The notes under the pieces are model-generated. The model did not search any database and was not told the DNA's origin. It worked only from the letters and a program-made list of their open reading frames with translations. The position numbers and the translations under genes are program-made. Of a stretch of DNA of 64,000 nt, positions 1-8,829 are shown in pieces (within the stretch, counting starts at the first letter, position 1; every line of letters begins with the position of its first letter). This DNA is from Agreia sp. Leaf283 (GTDB taxonomy: Bacteria > Actinomycetota > Actinomycetes > Actinomycetales > Microbacteriaceae), in contig NZ_LMNF01000002.1 in assembly GCF_001422485.1 (NCBI RefSeq), forward strand, positions 1-64,000. The letters run 5' to 3'.

Positions 1-88
1 GCTAGACTACTGGGTTGATAGGCAGGATGTGGAAGTAGGGACTAAAGACCTACGGAGCTGACCTGTACTAATAAGTCGATAACTTGAT
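1..88 (+). rRNA. rrl: 23S ribosomal RNA, 3' end (partial)
   Basis: The window opens inside the last helices of 23S rRNA: the sequence reads through the conserved GGCAGGATGTGGAAG, GAGCTGACCTGTACTAATA segment that closes bacterial large-subunit rRNA. The exact 3' end cannot be fixed by eye and is placed shortly after the CTAATAAGTCGATAAC stretch. It is the upstream part of an rRNA operon whose 5S gene follows about 145 bases later. Its A/T-rich 3' flank contrasts with the GC-rich genes downstream, as is usual for processed spacers. Confidence 0.9.
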
Positions 89-233
89 AACACCCAAAAA
101 CTTGCAAAAAAGCACATGCGCTTGCGTCCACTATGTGGTTCTCGATGTACGGTCGAGAACCAAACACACCAACACCCATATTTACGATGGGCGTTGTGTC
201 TGTTTGAAACTTCTAGATAGTTACATCTCTAGT

Positions 234-352
234 GTTTCGGCGGCCATAGCGAGAGGGAAACGCCCGGTCACATTCCGAACCCGGAAGCTAAGACTCTCTG
301 CGCCGATGGTACTGCAAGGGGGACCTTGTGGGAGAGTAGGACACCGCCGGAC
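234..352 (+). rRNA. rrf: 5S ribosomal RNA
   Basis: About 119 bases show the typical actinobacterial 5S pattern: GTTTCGGCGGCCATAGCGAG at the 5' side, CCGAACCCGGAAGCTAAG in the loop A/B arm, GATGGTACTGCAAGGGGG, and the closing GTAGGACACCGCCGGAC that pairs with the 5' end. It lies downstream of the 23S tail on the same strand and is followed by a strong hairpin terminator. Ends are estimated from the terminal stem. Confidence 0.93.
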
Positions 353-364
353 TCCTATTACACG

Positions 365-394
365 AATGGCCACCCCCATAGGGGGTGGCCATTT
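365..394 (+). terminator. Intrinsic terminator of the rRNA operon
   Basis: A near-perfect hairpin with 13-base arms (365-377 and 381-393, sharing the core GGCCACCCCC / GGGGGTGGCC) and a 3-base loop follows directly after 5S and ends in a short T run. Its position and strength fit transcription termination of the rRNA operon. Confidence 0.85.
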
Positions 395-547
395 CGCGTT
401 AACGACCAACACCTCACGCGGCGCGGTTGCTCACAACCGTGTACCGTGTGCGAAGGACCCGACGACTCGTATTCCGAGCGTCTGCGCGTCTTCCAACTAC
501 ACAGCACGCAAAGAGCACGCCGGCCCCGTCCGCGCGAGGAGATATCC

Positions 548-1702
548 ATGACCGATTCATCTGACCGTGGTCCGCAGAGACCAGGACGACGCGACGACTC
601 TCCTCGTCGAAACAACGGTCCCCAGTCCGGCCGGCCGTCGAACTCGGACCGGCCGAAGCGGCAAGACGGTTCCGAGCGTGCTGCGCGCCCCGACCGTCCC
701 GCTCGATCGGGAGGACCCACGGGCTCCGATCGCCCTGAGCGGTCGAGAAGCGACGGAGACCGTCCTCAGCGCGACAGGCCCGTACGCGGGGGTCGTCCTG
801 ACCGTGGTTCGGATCGCAAGCTCTGGACCAGCGGAGGCAAGCCTGCCCGCAACGACCGGGACGCTCGCGCCCGCGAAGTCGAGCTGAGCGAAGAGGAGAA
901 GCAGGCTCGGGCGCTTCGCGCCGTGCGCCCGCGTCACGACGATCCGGAGATCCCCGAGGGTGTCACGGCCCGCGACCTCGACAAAGGTGCTCGGAACGAG
1001 CTGAAGACCCTGAGCAAGGAGAACGCGGAGGGCGTGGCCCAGCACCTGGCCATGGCTGCGCGATTGATCGAGTCGGACCCTGAGCTCGCGCACCGGCACG
1101 CCATCTCGGCGGCTCGGCGAGCAGGCCGCATCGGCATCGTTCGAGAGACGCTGGCCATCACGGCCTACGCGACAGGTGACTTCGCGCTTGCCATCCGTGA
1201 ACTGCGCACATACCGGCGCATCTCCGGTTCGAACGAGCAGCTGGCACTGATGGTGGACAGCGAGCGAGGCGTCGGTCGTCCTGACAGGGCCCTCGAAGTG
1301 GGTCGGTCGGTTCAACGCTCTGAGCTGTCGTCGGCCGCGCAGGTCGCCGTAGCGATCGCCATGAGTGGTGCACGTCTCGACCTCGGCCAGACGGAGGCGG
1401 CCCTCGACGAGCTCGACATCCCGCAGCTGAACCCCGACGTCGCATACTCGTACAGCGCCGACCTCTTCTCCGCCTATGCGGAGGTTCTCGAGGACCTGGG
1501 CAGGGTCGAGGAGGCCGAGTCCTGGCGTGACCGCGCCGCTCGGGCCGATGCCGCTCTCGGTGACGACGACGGCGACCTCGTCGAGGTGTATGAAGAGGAC
1601 ATCGACGAAGAGGAGATCGTCTTCGATTCCGTCGACGACGCCATTGCAGATTCCAGCGGGGAAGAGAGCGGCGATGAGCCTGTTCGCCCGTCGGAGTCGT
1701 AG
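548..1702 (+). CDS. Tetratricopeptide-like protein with long disordered N-terminus
   Basis: 384 residues from an ATG preceded by the ribosome binding site GAGGAG. Residues 1 to about 115 are low-complexity and rich in Arg, Asp, Pro, Ser and Gly (repeated DRP/RPDR motifs), so probably disordered and possibly nucleic-acid binding. Residues about 140-330 are Ala/Leu-rich helices of TPR character (for example LAMAARLIESDPELAHRHA). The last 45 residues are strongly acidic. It is the first gene of the conserved actinobacterial cluster and corresponds by position to M. tuberculosis Rv1691. No enzymatic motif is visible; a scaffold role is inference. The next gene starts inside its 3' end (29-base overlap), which indicates co-translation. 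Confidence 0.75.
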   Translation: MTDSSDRGPQRPGRRDDSPRRNNGPQSGRPSNSDRPKRQDGSERAARPDRPARSGGPTGSDRPERSRSDGDRPQRDRPVRGGRPDRGSDRKLWTSGGKPARNDRDARAREVELSEEEKQARALRAVRPRHDDPEIPEGVTARDLDKGARNELKTLSKENAEGVAQHLAMAARLIESDPELAHRHAISAARRAGRIGIVRETLAITAYATGDFALAIRELRTYRRISGSNEQLALMVDSERGVGRPDRALEVGRSVQRSELSSAAQVAVAIAMSGARLDLGQTEAALDELDIPQLNPDVAYSYSADLFSAYAEVLEDLGRVEEAESWRDRAARADAALGDDDGDLVEVYEEDIDEEEIVFDSVDDAIADSSGEESGDEPVRPSES

Positions 1703-2693
1703 CGTGGCGACCCCTCTCGATGGAGTGGACGCGGTTCTCGCGGACCTCGACGGCGTCGTCTATCAGGGTCCGAAGGCCATTCCTTTTGCCGTCGAGTCCC
1801 TGACCAGGGTCGCCGCAGCGGGCACGAAGATCGGGTACATCACCAACAACGCCTCCCGAACCGATCGGCAGGTCGCAGAGCACCTGTCGAGCTTCGGCCT
1901 CGACGTCGCGGCAAGCGACGTGGTGACCAGTCCGCAGGCGGCCGTGCGGCTCCTGGCGGACCTCGTGCAGCCGGGCTCCCTCATCCTCGTGGTCGGCGGC
2001 GACGGCCTCGTCGACGAACTGGGCAAAGCCGGGTTCCGCGTGACGCGGGAGTCCGCCGATGAGCCGGCCGCCGTCATCCAGGGCTTCTCGCCCGAGGTCG
2101 GCTGGAAGCAGCTTGCCGAAGCCAGCTTCGCGCTTCACCGTGGCATCCCGTGGGTCGCGACGAATACGGACTGGACCATTCCTGTGGCCGGGGGCATCGC
2201 GCCCGGCAACGGCACTCTCGTGTCTGCTGTGCACACGGCCGTCGGGCGGCTTCCCGTGGTCGCGGGAAAGCCCGAGGTCGCGATCTTCGAAGAGGCTCGG
2301 CGCCGATTCGGGGCGTCGTCGCCGCTGTTCGTCGGCGACAGGCTCGACACCGACATCCTGGGTGCGAACCGGGCGGGAATGCCCGTGGCCCACGTGTTGA
2401 CCGGCGTCGACACGGCCAAGCAGCTGCTGTCGGCGAAGCCCGACGAGCGTCCACAGTTCATCCTCGACGACCTGCGCGGACTGTTCGAGCCGTACCCGGT
2501 GACCACGTTCTCCAAGGACTCGTCGACCGCGACGGTGGGCGGCGCGAAGGTGCAGATCCGCGGCAACGACGTGGTGATCGCGTCGGCCGGCGACAGTCGC
2601 ACGGACCTGCTGAGGGCCGCCTGCGCGGTCATCTGGACATCGGGCCGCGCGATCTACGGACTTCAGGTGCCGGAGGAGCTCTACGAGGGGTGA
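1674..2693 (+). CDS. HAD-IIA family phosphatase (NagD/Rv1692-like)
   Basis: 339 residues. All HAD-IIA motifs are visible: DLDG with nucleophile Asp24 and Asp26, TNNAS near residue 60, GKP near residue 198 and GDRLDTDI near 222. Family members hydrolyse small phosphate esters in the cytoplasm, and the positional homologue Rv1692 is described as a glycerol-3-phosphate phosphatase. About 75 residues after the HAD domain (from roughly residue 262) form an extra C-terminal domain, as in the mycobacterial protein. The ATG at 1674 is chosen because GGGGAAGAGAG stands about 6 bases upstream; a GTG at 1704 just after the upstream stop is the alternative. Substrate is inferred. Confidence 0.85.
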   Translation: MSLFARRSRSVATPLDGVDAVLADLDGVVYQGPKAIPFAVESLTRVAAAGTKIGYITNNASRTDRQVAEHLSSFGLDVAASDVVTSPQAAVRLLADLVQPGSLILVVGGDGLVDELGKAGFRVTRESADEPAAVIQGFSPEVGWKQLAEASFALHRGIPWVATNTDWTIPVAGGIAPGNGTLVSAVHTAVGRLPVVAGKPEVAIFEEARRRFGASSPLFVGDRLDTDILGANRAGMPVAHVLTGVDTAKQLLSAKPDERPQFILDDLRGLFEPYPVTTFSKDSSTATVGGAKVQIRGNDVVIASAGDSRTDLLRAACAVIWTSGRAIYGLQVPEELYEG

Positions 2694-2708
2694 GGCGCAT
2701 GCCGGCGC

Positions 2709-2714
2709 TACTCT
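2709..2714 (+). promoter_or_regulatory. Candidate -10 element for a leaderless transcript of the small gene and tlyA
   Basis: TACTCT lies 7 bases before the GTG at 2722, which has no ribosome binding site. This suggests a leaderless internal promoter inside the cluster. Confidence 0.45.
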
Positions 2715-2721
2715 AGAACCT

Positions 2722-2877
2722 GTGACTGACACCGACCCCGAGACGTCGAACGCACTTCTCTCTCGCCTTCGGGTGATCGAGGAGCAACCTCTCGACGCCC
2801 GAGCCGAGGCCTACGTGCAGGTGCACGACGCCTTGCGCGTGCGACTCGAGGGCGGGGACGCCCTTGTCGATGACTGA
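2722..2877 (+). CDS. Small conserved protein upstream of tlyA (Rv1693-like)
   Basis: A 51-residue ORF from GTG (VTDTDPETSNALLSRLRVIE...). It sits exactly where actinobacteria carry a short conserved gene between the HAD phosphatase and tlyA, and its stop overlaps the tlyA start by 8 bases, so translation is probably coupled. It is mostly helical and charged with no recognised catalytic motif. Function is unknown; co-conservation and coupling to a ribosomal RNA methyltransferase make a role linked to TlyA possible, but that is inference. Confidence 0.65.
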   Translation: MTDTDPETSNALLSRLRVIEEQPLDARAEAYVQVHDALRVRLEGGDALVDD

Positions 2878-3673
2878 GTCTCGACTCGACGCCGCTCTGG
2901 CCGCGATGGGCCTCGCCCGAAGCCGCACCCACGCGGCCCAGCTCATCGCCGACGGGCTCGTGCGTGTCGACGGGGTCGGCCAGGTGAAGCCGTCATTTCG
3001 TGTGGCCGAGGGGCAGGCGCTCACGGTCGACGGCGATGACGGGTACGTCAGCAGGGCGGCGGGCAAGCTTGTGGCGGCGCTGGATGCCTTCCCCGACTTG
3101 GCCGTGCAGGGTCGCCTCGCGCTCGACGCGGGTGCCTCGACGGGCGGGTTCACCCAGGTGCTGCTCGAACGCGGTGCGCGCCAGGTGATCGCTCTCGACG
3201 TGGGACACGGTCAGCTCGCGCGGGTGATCGCCGACGATCCGCGGGTGCAGGTGGTCGAGGGGTTCAACGTTCGATTCGCCACGCCCGAGACCCTCGGTGC
3301 AGCCGCGAGGGTCGACGAGTCGCCGTCGCTTGTCGTCGGAGACCTGTCGTTCATCTCGTTGGCGACGGTTCTGCCGGCACTCCAGTCGGTGGCGACGCCG
3401 GATGCGGACTTCGTGCTGCTCGTCAAACCCCAGTTCGAGGTCGGGCGCACGGGCATCAAAGAGGGCATCGTGAAGAATGCCGGACTACGCGGCGAGGCCG
3501 TCGCGAGCGTCCTGTGGAGCGCCTTCGACCTGGGACTCGGCACGGCGGGCATCACGTCCTCCCCAGTCATCGGTGCCGCCGGAAACAAGGAGTACCTGAT
3601 CTGGCTGAGCGCGGTTGTCGGAGGCAATCCGACAGAATGGTTGGATCGCGTGACCAGAATGACGGGAGTCTGA
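2870..3673 (+). CDS. tlyA: rRNA 2'-O-methyltransferase TlyA
   Basis: 267 residues. Residues 1-60 form an S4 RNA-binding domain (SRLDAALAAMGLARSRTHAA) and the rest an FtsJ/RrmJ-like methyltransferase with SAM motif I LDAGASTGGFTQ at about 84-95. TlyA methylates cytidine 2'-OH groups in 16S and 23S rRNA; loss of the modification in mycobacteria gives capreomycin and viomycin resistance. The ATG at 2870 overlaps the preceding stop and is preferred to the in-frame TTG 6 bases upstream. nadK follows after 2 bases. The order matches Rv1694-Rv1695. Confidence 0.93.
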   Translation: MTESRLDAALAAMGLARSRTHAAQLIADGLVRVDGVGQVKPSFRVAEGQALTVDGDDGYVSRAAGKLVAALDAFPDLAVQGRLALDAGASTGGFTQVLLERGARQVIALDVGHGQLARVIADDPRVQVVEGFNVRFATPETLGAAARVDESPSLVVGDLSFISLATVLPALQSVATPDADFVLLVKPQFEVGRTGIKEGIVKNAGLRGEAVASVLWSAFDLGLGTAGITSSPVIGAAGNKEYLIWLSAVVGGNPTEWLDRVTRMTGV

Positions 3674-3675
3674 GA

Positions 3676-4590
3676 ATGGTGAACCAGCGCAACATCCTCG
3701 TGGTGCTGCACACGGGCCGCCAGGATTCCGTCGATGCTGCGGTGCGGGTCTGCGCCCAATTGCGCGACGCCGGCGTGACGGCGGTGATCGCACCCCAGGA
3801 GATCGACGACGTCGGCGCCTATCCCGAGCAGCTCGCCGGCATGCCGGTTCTCGGCATCGATGTCGACATGGCCGATCTCGAGCTCGTGATCGTGCTCGGC
3901 GGCGACGGCACGATCCTTCGTGCCGCAGAGCTGGTGCGCGGTTCGGCGGTTCCGCTGCTCGGCGTCAACCTGGGCCACGTGGGTTTCCTGGCCGAGAGCG
4001 AACGCGAAGATCTCACCGAGACGGTACGCCGGGCCCTGGCCCGCGACTACCACGTCGAGGAGCGCATGACGCTCTCCGTGCGGGTCAAGGTCGACTCCGA
4101 GGTGGTCTACGAGACCTGGGCGCTCAACGAGGCGACGGTCGAGAAGGCCAGTCGAGAACGCATGCTCGAGGTCGTCATGGAGGTCGACGGTCGGCCGATC
4201 TCCAGTTTCGGCTGCGATGGAGTGGTCATGTCGACGCCCACAGGCTCGACCGCGTACGCGTTCTCGGCCGGCGGACCCGTCGTCTGGCCCAGCCTCGACG
4301 CCCTGCTGATGGTGCCGCTCAGCCCTCATGCGCTCTTCGCCCGCCCCCTCGTCGTGAGTCCCGACTCCGCACTGGCGGTCGAGGTCCTTCCCCGAACGCA
4401 GGGCACCGGAGTGCTCTGGTGCGACGGACGACGCACCCACGATCTCCCGCTGGGCGCACGGGTCGTCGTGCGGCGTTCGCCGACGCCCGTGAGGCTCGCG
4501 AGGCTTCACCTCGGCCCGTTCTCAGATCGACTCGTGGGCAAGTTCAACCTGCCCGTCACCGGATGGCGAGGCCCGACGACCCGTGATTAA
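3676..4590 (+). CDS. nadK: NAD kinase
   Basis: 304 residues from the ATG 2 bases after tlyA. It carries the NAD kinase signature GGDGT at about 75-79, NLGHVGFLAE shortly after, an NE dipeptide (ALNEATVE near 150) and the substrate loop STPTGSTAYAFSAGGP at about 185-200. The enzyme phosphorylates NAD to NADP in the cytosol; actinobacterial members typically accept ATP or polyphosphate. The final codons overlap the recN start by 8 bases, which supports one transcript and coupled translation. Confidence 0.95.
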   Translation: MVNQRNILVVLHTGRQDSVDAAVRVCAQLRDAGVTAVIAPQEIDDVGAYPEQLAGMPVLGIDVDMADLELVIVLGGDGTILRAAELVRGSAVPLLGVNLGHVGFLAESEREDLTETVRRALARDYHVEERMTLSVRVKVDSEVVYETWALNEATVEKASRERMLEVVMEVDGRPISSFGCDGVVMSTPTGSTAYAFSAGGPVVWPSLDALLMVPLSPHALFARPLVVSPDSALAVEVLPRTQGTGVLWCDGRRTHDLPLGARVVVRRSPTPVRLARLHLGPFSDRLVGKFNLPVTGWRGPTTRD

Positions 4591-6289
4591 CGAAATCTCC
4601 ATCCGCGACCTCGGTGTCATCGACGACGCGGTTCTACCGCTCGGCGCCGGCTTCACGGCCGTCACGGGGGAGACCGGTGCCGGCAAGACGATGGTCGTGC
4701 AGGCGCTCGGTCTCGTGCTCGGCGCCCGGGCCGATTCGGGCACAGTGCGCAGCGGCAGCAAGCAGGCATCCGTCGAAGGGCGCTGGATCGTTCCGGCGAC
4801 GGGCGAGATCGCGACGCGGGTGCAGGATGCCGGGGGAGACCTCGACCCGCAGGGTGACGACACGGCGGAGCTCATCCTGCTGCGCACCGTGTCGAGCGAG
4901 GGTCGCAGCCGAGCCGTCGTCGGCGGCCGCGGAGCGCCCGCCAGCCTGCTCGCCGAGCTCGGAGAGCACCTCATCGTGGTTCACGGGCAATCCGACCAGA
5001 TGAGGCTCACCTCGTCGACCGAGCAGCGATCGGCCCTCGACCGGTTCGCCGGAGAGACGTTGGCCCGCATCGCGGAGCAGTACTCTGCGGTGTTCGGCCA
5101 GGCGCGCGCGGCACGGGCCGAGCTCGCCAGCCTCATCGACGAGCGTGACGAGCGTGCACGTGAGGCCGAGGGGCTGAGGGTCGCCCTCGGCGAGATCGAC
5201 GAGCTCGGGCCGATCGAGGGTGAAGACCTGGAGCTCGCGGAGAGGGCAGAGAAGCTCACCAACCTCGAGGATCTCCGGCTGGCCGCTGAGGAGTCCCGAG
5301 ACCTGGTCTCGAGCGAGGCCCTCGACTCCCATCCCGACATCATCGGGCTGCTCGACAGTGCGCGTCGCCAGCTCGAGCGGGTTGCGCCGCACGATGCCGC
5401 CCTGCAGCCCATCGTCGAGTCCCTCGCCAGCGCCGGGTTCCTCGTGGCCGAGGTGTCCACACAACTGTCGAGCTACATCGCGTCGCTCGACTCCGACGGG
5501 GCGGCCGAACTCGACTCGATCCAGCAGCGGCGGGCGTCGCTGGCGGTGCTCGCCCGCAAGTACGGCCCGGAACTCGGCGACGTCATCCGCTTCGGCGAGG
5601 CCGCCGGGCCGAGGCTGCTCGAACTCGACAACGATTCCGACCGTATCGAGCAGCTCAGGGCAGAACTCGACGACCTCGACACGCGGGCGACCGCACTGGC
5701 GGCCCAGCTCACCGCCGCACGAACCGAGGCGGCCGCCGCCCTGTCGGCAAGGGTGACCGACGAACTCGCCGCACTCGCCATGCCCACCGCGCGCTTCGTC
5801 ATCGAGGTGACGGCCCGCGACGAGCTCACCGCCTCGGGCGCCGACTCGATCAGATTCCTCCTCCAGCCCCACGGCGGAAGCACGCCCCGGTCCCTGGCCA
5901 AAGGCGCCTCCGGGGGAGAGCTCTCGCGGGTGATGCTCGCTATCGAGGTGGTTCTCGCCGCTACAGATCCCGTGCCCACCTTCGTATTCGACGAGGTCGA
6001 CGCCGGCATCGGCGGGGCGGCCGCCATCGAGATCGGGCGACGACTCGCCCTGCTGGCGAAGACGTCGCAGGTGATCGTGGTGACCCACCTCGCCCAGGTC
6101 GCCGCGTTCGCCACGAACCACCTGACCGTCGTCAAGGATTCGTCGGGCGCGGTGACCGCGTCGAGCGTCACGCAGCTCGACGGCGACGCCCGGGCGGCTG
6201 AAATGGCCAGGCTTCTCTCCGGCCTGCCCGATTCGAAGAGCGGCCTCGAGCACGCCCGCGAACTGCTCGATCTTGCGGCTGCCGGGTAG
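4583..6289 (+). CDS. recN: DNA repair protein RecN
   Basis: 568 residues from a GTG overlapping the nadK stop. It is an SMC-like ATPase: Walker A GETGAGKT at about 30-37, long coiled-coil segments between 150 and 380 rich in Glu, Leu and Ala, ABC signature SGGELSR near 443 and Walker B FVFDEVDAGIGG near 466-477. RecN acts early in double-strand break repair by recombination. Length and order (nadK-recN) are as in other actinobacteria. The mycobacterial genes Rv1697 and Rv1698 that follow recN are absent here. Confidence 0.95.
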   Translation: MINEISIRDLGVIDDAVLPLGAGFTAVTGETGAGKTMVVQALGLVLGARADSGTVRSGSKQASVEGRWIVPATGEIATRVQDAGGDLDPQGDDTAELILLRTVSSEGRSRAVVGGRGAPASLLAELGEHLIVVHGQSDQMRLTSSTEQRSALDRFAGETLARIAEQYSAVFGQARAARAELASLIDERDERAREAEGLRVALGEIDELGPIEGEDLELAERAEKLTNLEDLRLAAEESRDLVSSEALDSHPDIIGLLDSARRQLERVAPHDAALQPIVESLASAGFLVAEVSTQLSSYIASLDSDGAAELDSIQQRRASLAVLARKYGPELGDVIRFGEAAGPRLLELDNDSDRIEQLRAELDDLDTRATALAAQLTAARTEAAAALSARVTDELAALAMPTARFVIEVTARDELTASGADSIRFLLQPHGGSTPRSLAKGASGGELSRVMLAIEVVLAATDPVPTFVFDEVDAGIGGAAAIEIGRRLALLAKTSQVIVVTHLAQVAAFATNHLTVVKDSSGAVTASSVTQLDGDARAAEMARLLSGLPDSKSGLEHARELLDLAAAG

Positions 6290-6296
6290 TACGGCT

Positions 6297-6318
6297 CGTT
6301 CGGCGGGCCCGCCGAACG
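6297..6318. terminator. Perfect 22-nt palindrome between recN and pyrG
   Basis: The two 11-base halves CGTTCGGCGGG and CCCGCCGAACG are exact reverse complements with no loop. It begins 8 bases after the recN stop and lacks a T tail, so it may act as an imperfect terminator or RNA-stabilising hairpin, or as a protein-binding site upstream of the pyrG promoter. Confidence 0.5.
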
Positions 6319-6351
6319 AGATCCACGGGGCTCACCGCCCGCAGCGACTGT

Positions 6352-6357
6352 TAGGAT
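6352..6357 (+). promoter_or_regulatory. Candidate -10 element of pyrG
   Basis: TAGGAT ends 8 bases before the pyrG GTG. With the expected transcription start 6-8 bases downstream, the mRNA would be leaderless or nearly so. Confidence 0.5.
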
Positions 6358-6365
6358 GAAACTCC

Positions 6366-8171
6366 GTGGCAGATGGTCAAAATCCCCAGGTCCTTTCCGG
6401 CTCGTCGATGGCATCCCAGGCGGGCGCTTCGGTGACCGGCCTCCCCTCGACTTCTAACACCCCGACGAAGCACATCTTCGTCACGGGTGGTGTGGTATCC
6501 AGTCTCGGCAAAGGCCTCACGGCCGCCAGTCTCGGCAACCTCCTCACCGCCCGGGGGCTGCATGTCGTCATGCAGAAGCTCGACCCGTATCTCAACGTCG
6601 ATCCCGGAACGATGAACCCGTTCCAGCACGGCGAGGTGTTCGTGACCGACGATGGCGCCGAGACCGACCTCGACATCGGGCACTACGAGCGCTTCCTCGA
6701 CATCAACCTCGACCAGGCCGCCAACGTGACGACGGGCCAGATCTATTCGACGGTCATCGCCAAGGAGCGCCGCGGCGAGTACCTCGGCGACACGGTGCAG
6801 GTCATCCCGCACATCACTGACGAGATCAAGCGCCGCATGCGCCTGCAGGCGGAGCCGCCGGCCGACGGCTCACCCCGACCCGACGTGATCATCACCGAGA
6901 TCGGTGGAACGGTGGGCGACATCGAGAGTCAGCCGTTCATCGAGTCCGCTCGCCAGGTGAGGCACGAACTGGGCCGCAAGAACGTCTTCTTCGTGCACGT
7001 CTCGCTCGTTCCGTACATGGGAGCATCGGGCGAGCAGAAGACGAAGCCCACCCAGCATTCCGTCGCCGCCCTCCGATCCATCGGCATCCAGCCCGACGCC
7101 CTGGTGCTGCGCAGCGACCGGCCCGTCTCGGAGTCGAACAAGCGCAAGATCGCGCTCATGTGCGACGTCGACGAGGCCGCGGTCGTGAACGCCGTCGACG
7201 TTCCCAGCATCTACGACATCCCCACCATGCTGCACGACCAGGGGCTCGACGCCTACATCATCGACAGCCTCGACCTCGCCCAGGGCGCAGGCGACGTCGA
7301 CTGGTCGCGCTGGTCGCCGCTGCTCACGGCGGTGCACGAGCCGAAGCACGACGTGACCATCGGCCTCGTCGGAAAATACATCGACCTTCCCGACGCGTAC
7401 CTGTCGGTGACCGAGGCCCTCAAGGCCGGCGGATTCGCCCACAAGACCAAGGTCGCCATCAAGTGGATCCCGTCGGACAACTGCGAGACGCCCGAGGGTG
7501 CCGCTCGCGAGCTGTCCGACGTCGACGGCATCTGCGTTCCCGGAGGCTTCGGCGTGCGCGGCATCGAGGGCAAACTCGGCGCGCTGCGCTTCGCCAGGGA
7601 GAACGGCATTCCCACGCTCGGACTGTGCCTCGGTCTGCAGTGCATGGTCATCGAGTACGCCCGGCACGAGGCAGGCCTCGAGGGCGCGTCATCGAGCGAG
7701 TTCGATCCCGACACCGAGTTCCCCGTCATCGCCACCATGGCCGAGCAGGTCGACATCATCGCCGGGGGAGACCTCGGCGGAACGATGCGGCTCGGCCTCT
7801 ACGAGGCCAACCTGGCGCAGGGATCCATCGTCGAGGCCCTGTACGGCGCTCCCGTCGCGAGCGAGCGTCACCGTCACCGCTACGAGGTGAACAACCACTA
7901 CCGCGCCCAGATCGCCGACGCCGGCCTCTGGTTCAGCGGAACGTCGCCCGACGACTCGCTCGTCGAGTATGTCGAGCTTCCCCGCGCCGTTCACCCGTTC
8001 TACGTCGCGACCCAGGCGCACCCCGAGCTGCGAAGCCGACCGAGCAGCCCGCATCCGCTCTTCCGCGGCCTCGTCGAGGCGGCCCTCGAGCGGCACGAGG
8101 CGTCGAGCCTGTTCTCGCAAGACGAAGCCGCATCGATCGGCGAGGTCGACGAGGTCGCCGACCGTGCCTGA
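6366..8171 (+). CDS. pyrG: CTP synthase
   Basis: 601 residues. The synthetase domain begins with [16 protein letters not shown] (about 35-50), preceded by a 34-residue Ser/Gln/Gly-rich extension not found in E. coli PyrG (545 residues). The glutaminase domain has the oxyanion-loop [12 protein letters not shown] near 393, nucleophile Cys421 in LGLCLGLQ and the HPE motif near 551. It makes CTP from UTP, ATP and glutamine in the cytosol. The GTG at 6366 suits a leaderless transcript from TAGGAT; the in-frame ATG at 6408 is an alternative. The Nudix gene overlaps its stop by 8 bases. Confidence 0.95.
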   Translation: MADGQNPQVLSGSSMASQAGASVTGLPSTSNTPTKHIFVTGGVVSSLGKGLTAASLGNLLTARGLHVVMQKLDPYLNVDPGTMNPFQHGEVFVTDDGAETDLDIGHYERFLDINLDQAANVTTGQIYSTVIAKERRGEYLGDTVQVIPHITDEIKRRMRLQAEPPADGSPRPDVIITEIGGTVGDIESQPFIESARQVRHELGRKNVFFVHVSLVPYMGASGEQKTKPTQHSVAALRSIGIQPDALVLRSDRPVSESNKRKIALMCDVDEAAVVNAVDVPSIYDIPTMLHDQGLDAYIIDSLDLAQGAGDVDWSRWSPLLTAVHEPKHDVTIGLVGKYIDLPDAYLSVTEALKAGGFAHKTKVAIKWIPSDNCETPEGAARELSDVDGICVPGGFGVRGIEGKLGALRFARENGIPTLGLCLGLQCMVIEYARHEAGLEGASSSEFDPDTEFPVIATMAEQVDIIAGGDLGGTMRLGLYEANLAQGSIVEALYGAPVASERHRHRYEVNNHYRAQIADAGLWFSGTSPDDSLVEYVELPRAVHPFYVATQAHPELRSRPSSPHPLFRGLVEAALERHEASSLFSQDEAASIGEVDEVADRA

Positions 8172-8826
8172 TCAGCAGCCCGAGCAGGTGCAGGGTCTGC
8201 TGGCCGACGATCGCGTCGACCTGCCGATCGTGTCGAGCGACATCGTCTTCCAGGGCAAGATCTGGGATGTTCGGCGCGAGACCTTCGACTACAACGGCCA
8301 GCAGATCACCCGCGAATTCGTCGACCACACGGGAGCGGTCTCCGTTCTCGCGGTCGACGACGAGGAGCGCGTGCTGCTGATCAAGCAGTACCGGCACCCC
8401 ATCCGTGCCCGCGAGTGGGAGATCCCTGCCGGCCTCCTCGACGTCGCCGACGAGGATCCCCTTGAGGCCGCCAAGCGCGAGCTGGCCGAGGAGGTCGACC
8501 TGGCCGCCGCATCGTGGAGCGTGCTCTCCGACTACGTGACGACGCCCGGCGGAAACAACGAGGCGATCCGCGTGTACCTCGCGAGAGACCTCACAGAGAC
8601 CGCTGCCTTCGCTCGTGAAGACGAGGAGGCCGACATCGAGAAGCGCTGGGTGCCGCTCGACGAGGCGCTCGATGCGGTCGTCGCGCGGCGCATCCAGAAC
8701 CCGTCTCTGGTCGTGGCCGTCTACGCGGCGGCGATCTCGCGATCCCGCGGCTGGTCGACCCTGGGTGCGGCCGATGCGCCGTGGCCCCAGCGCGACGTGC
8801 TGCGCAGCTCCCGCCGGCCCTCATAG
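8164..8826 (+). CDS. Nudix hydrolase, probable ADP-ribose pyrophosphatase
   Basis: 220 residues. The Nudix box lies at about 90-113 and contains the RELAEE core ([20 protein letters not shown]), preceded by EWEIPA, which is typical of ADP-ribose pyrophosphatases. The family cleaves ADP-ribose or related nucleoside diphosphate derivatives with Mg2+. The position between pyrG and xerD matches M. tuberculosis Rv1700, an ADP-ribose pyrophosphatase. GTG start overlapping the pyrG stop. Substrate is inferred from family and context. Confidence 0.88.
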   Translation: MPDQQPEQVQGLLADDRVDLPIVSSDIVFQGKIWDVRRETFDYNGQQITREFVDHTGAVSVLAVDDEERVLLIKQYRHPIRAREWEIPAGLLDVADEDPLEAAKRELAEEVDLAAASWSVLSDYVTTPGGNNEAIRVYLARDLTETAAFAREDEEADIEKRWVPLDEALDAVVARRIQNPSLVVAVYAAAISRSRGWSTLGAADAPWPQRDVLRSSRRPS

Positions 8827-8829
8827 CCC

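Noticed and set aside
84-551. A 155-residue frame over the 23S/5S spacer and 5S gene
   Set aside because: It reads through rRNA and the terminator and has no ribosome binding site.
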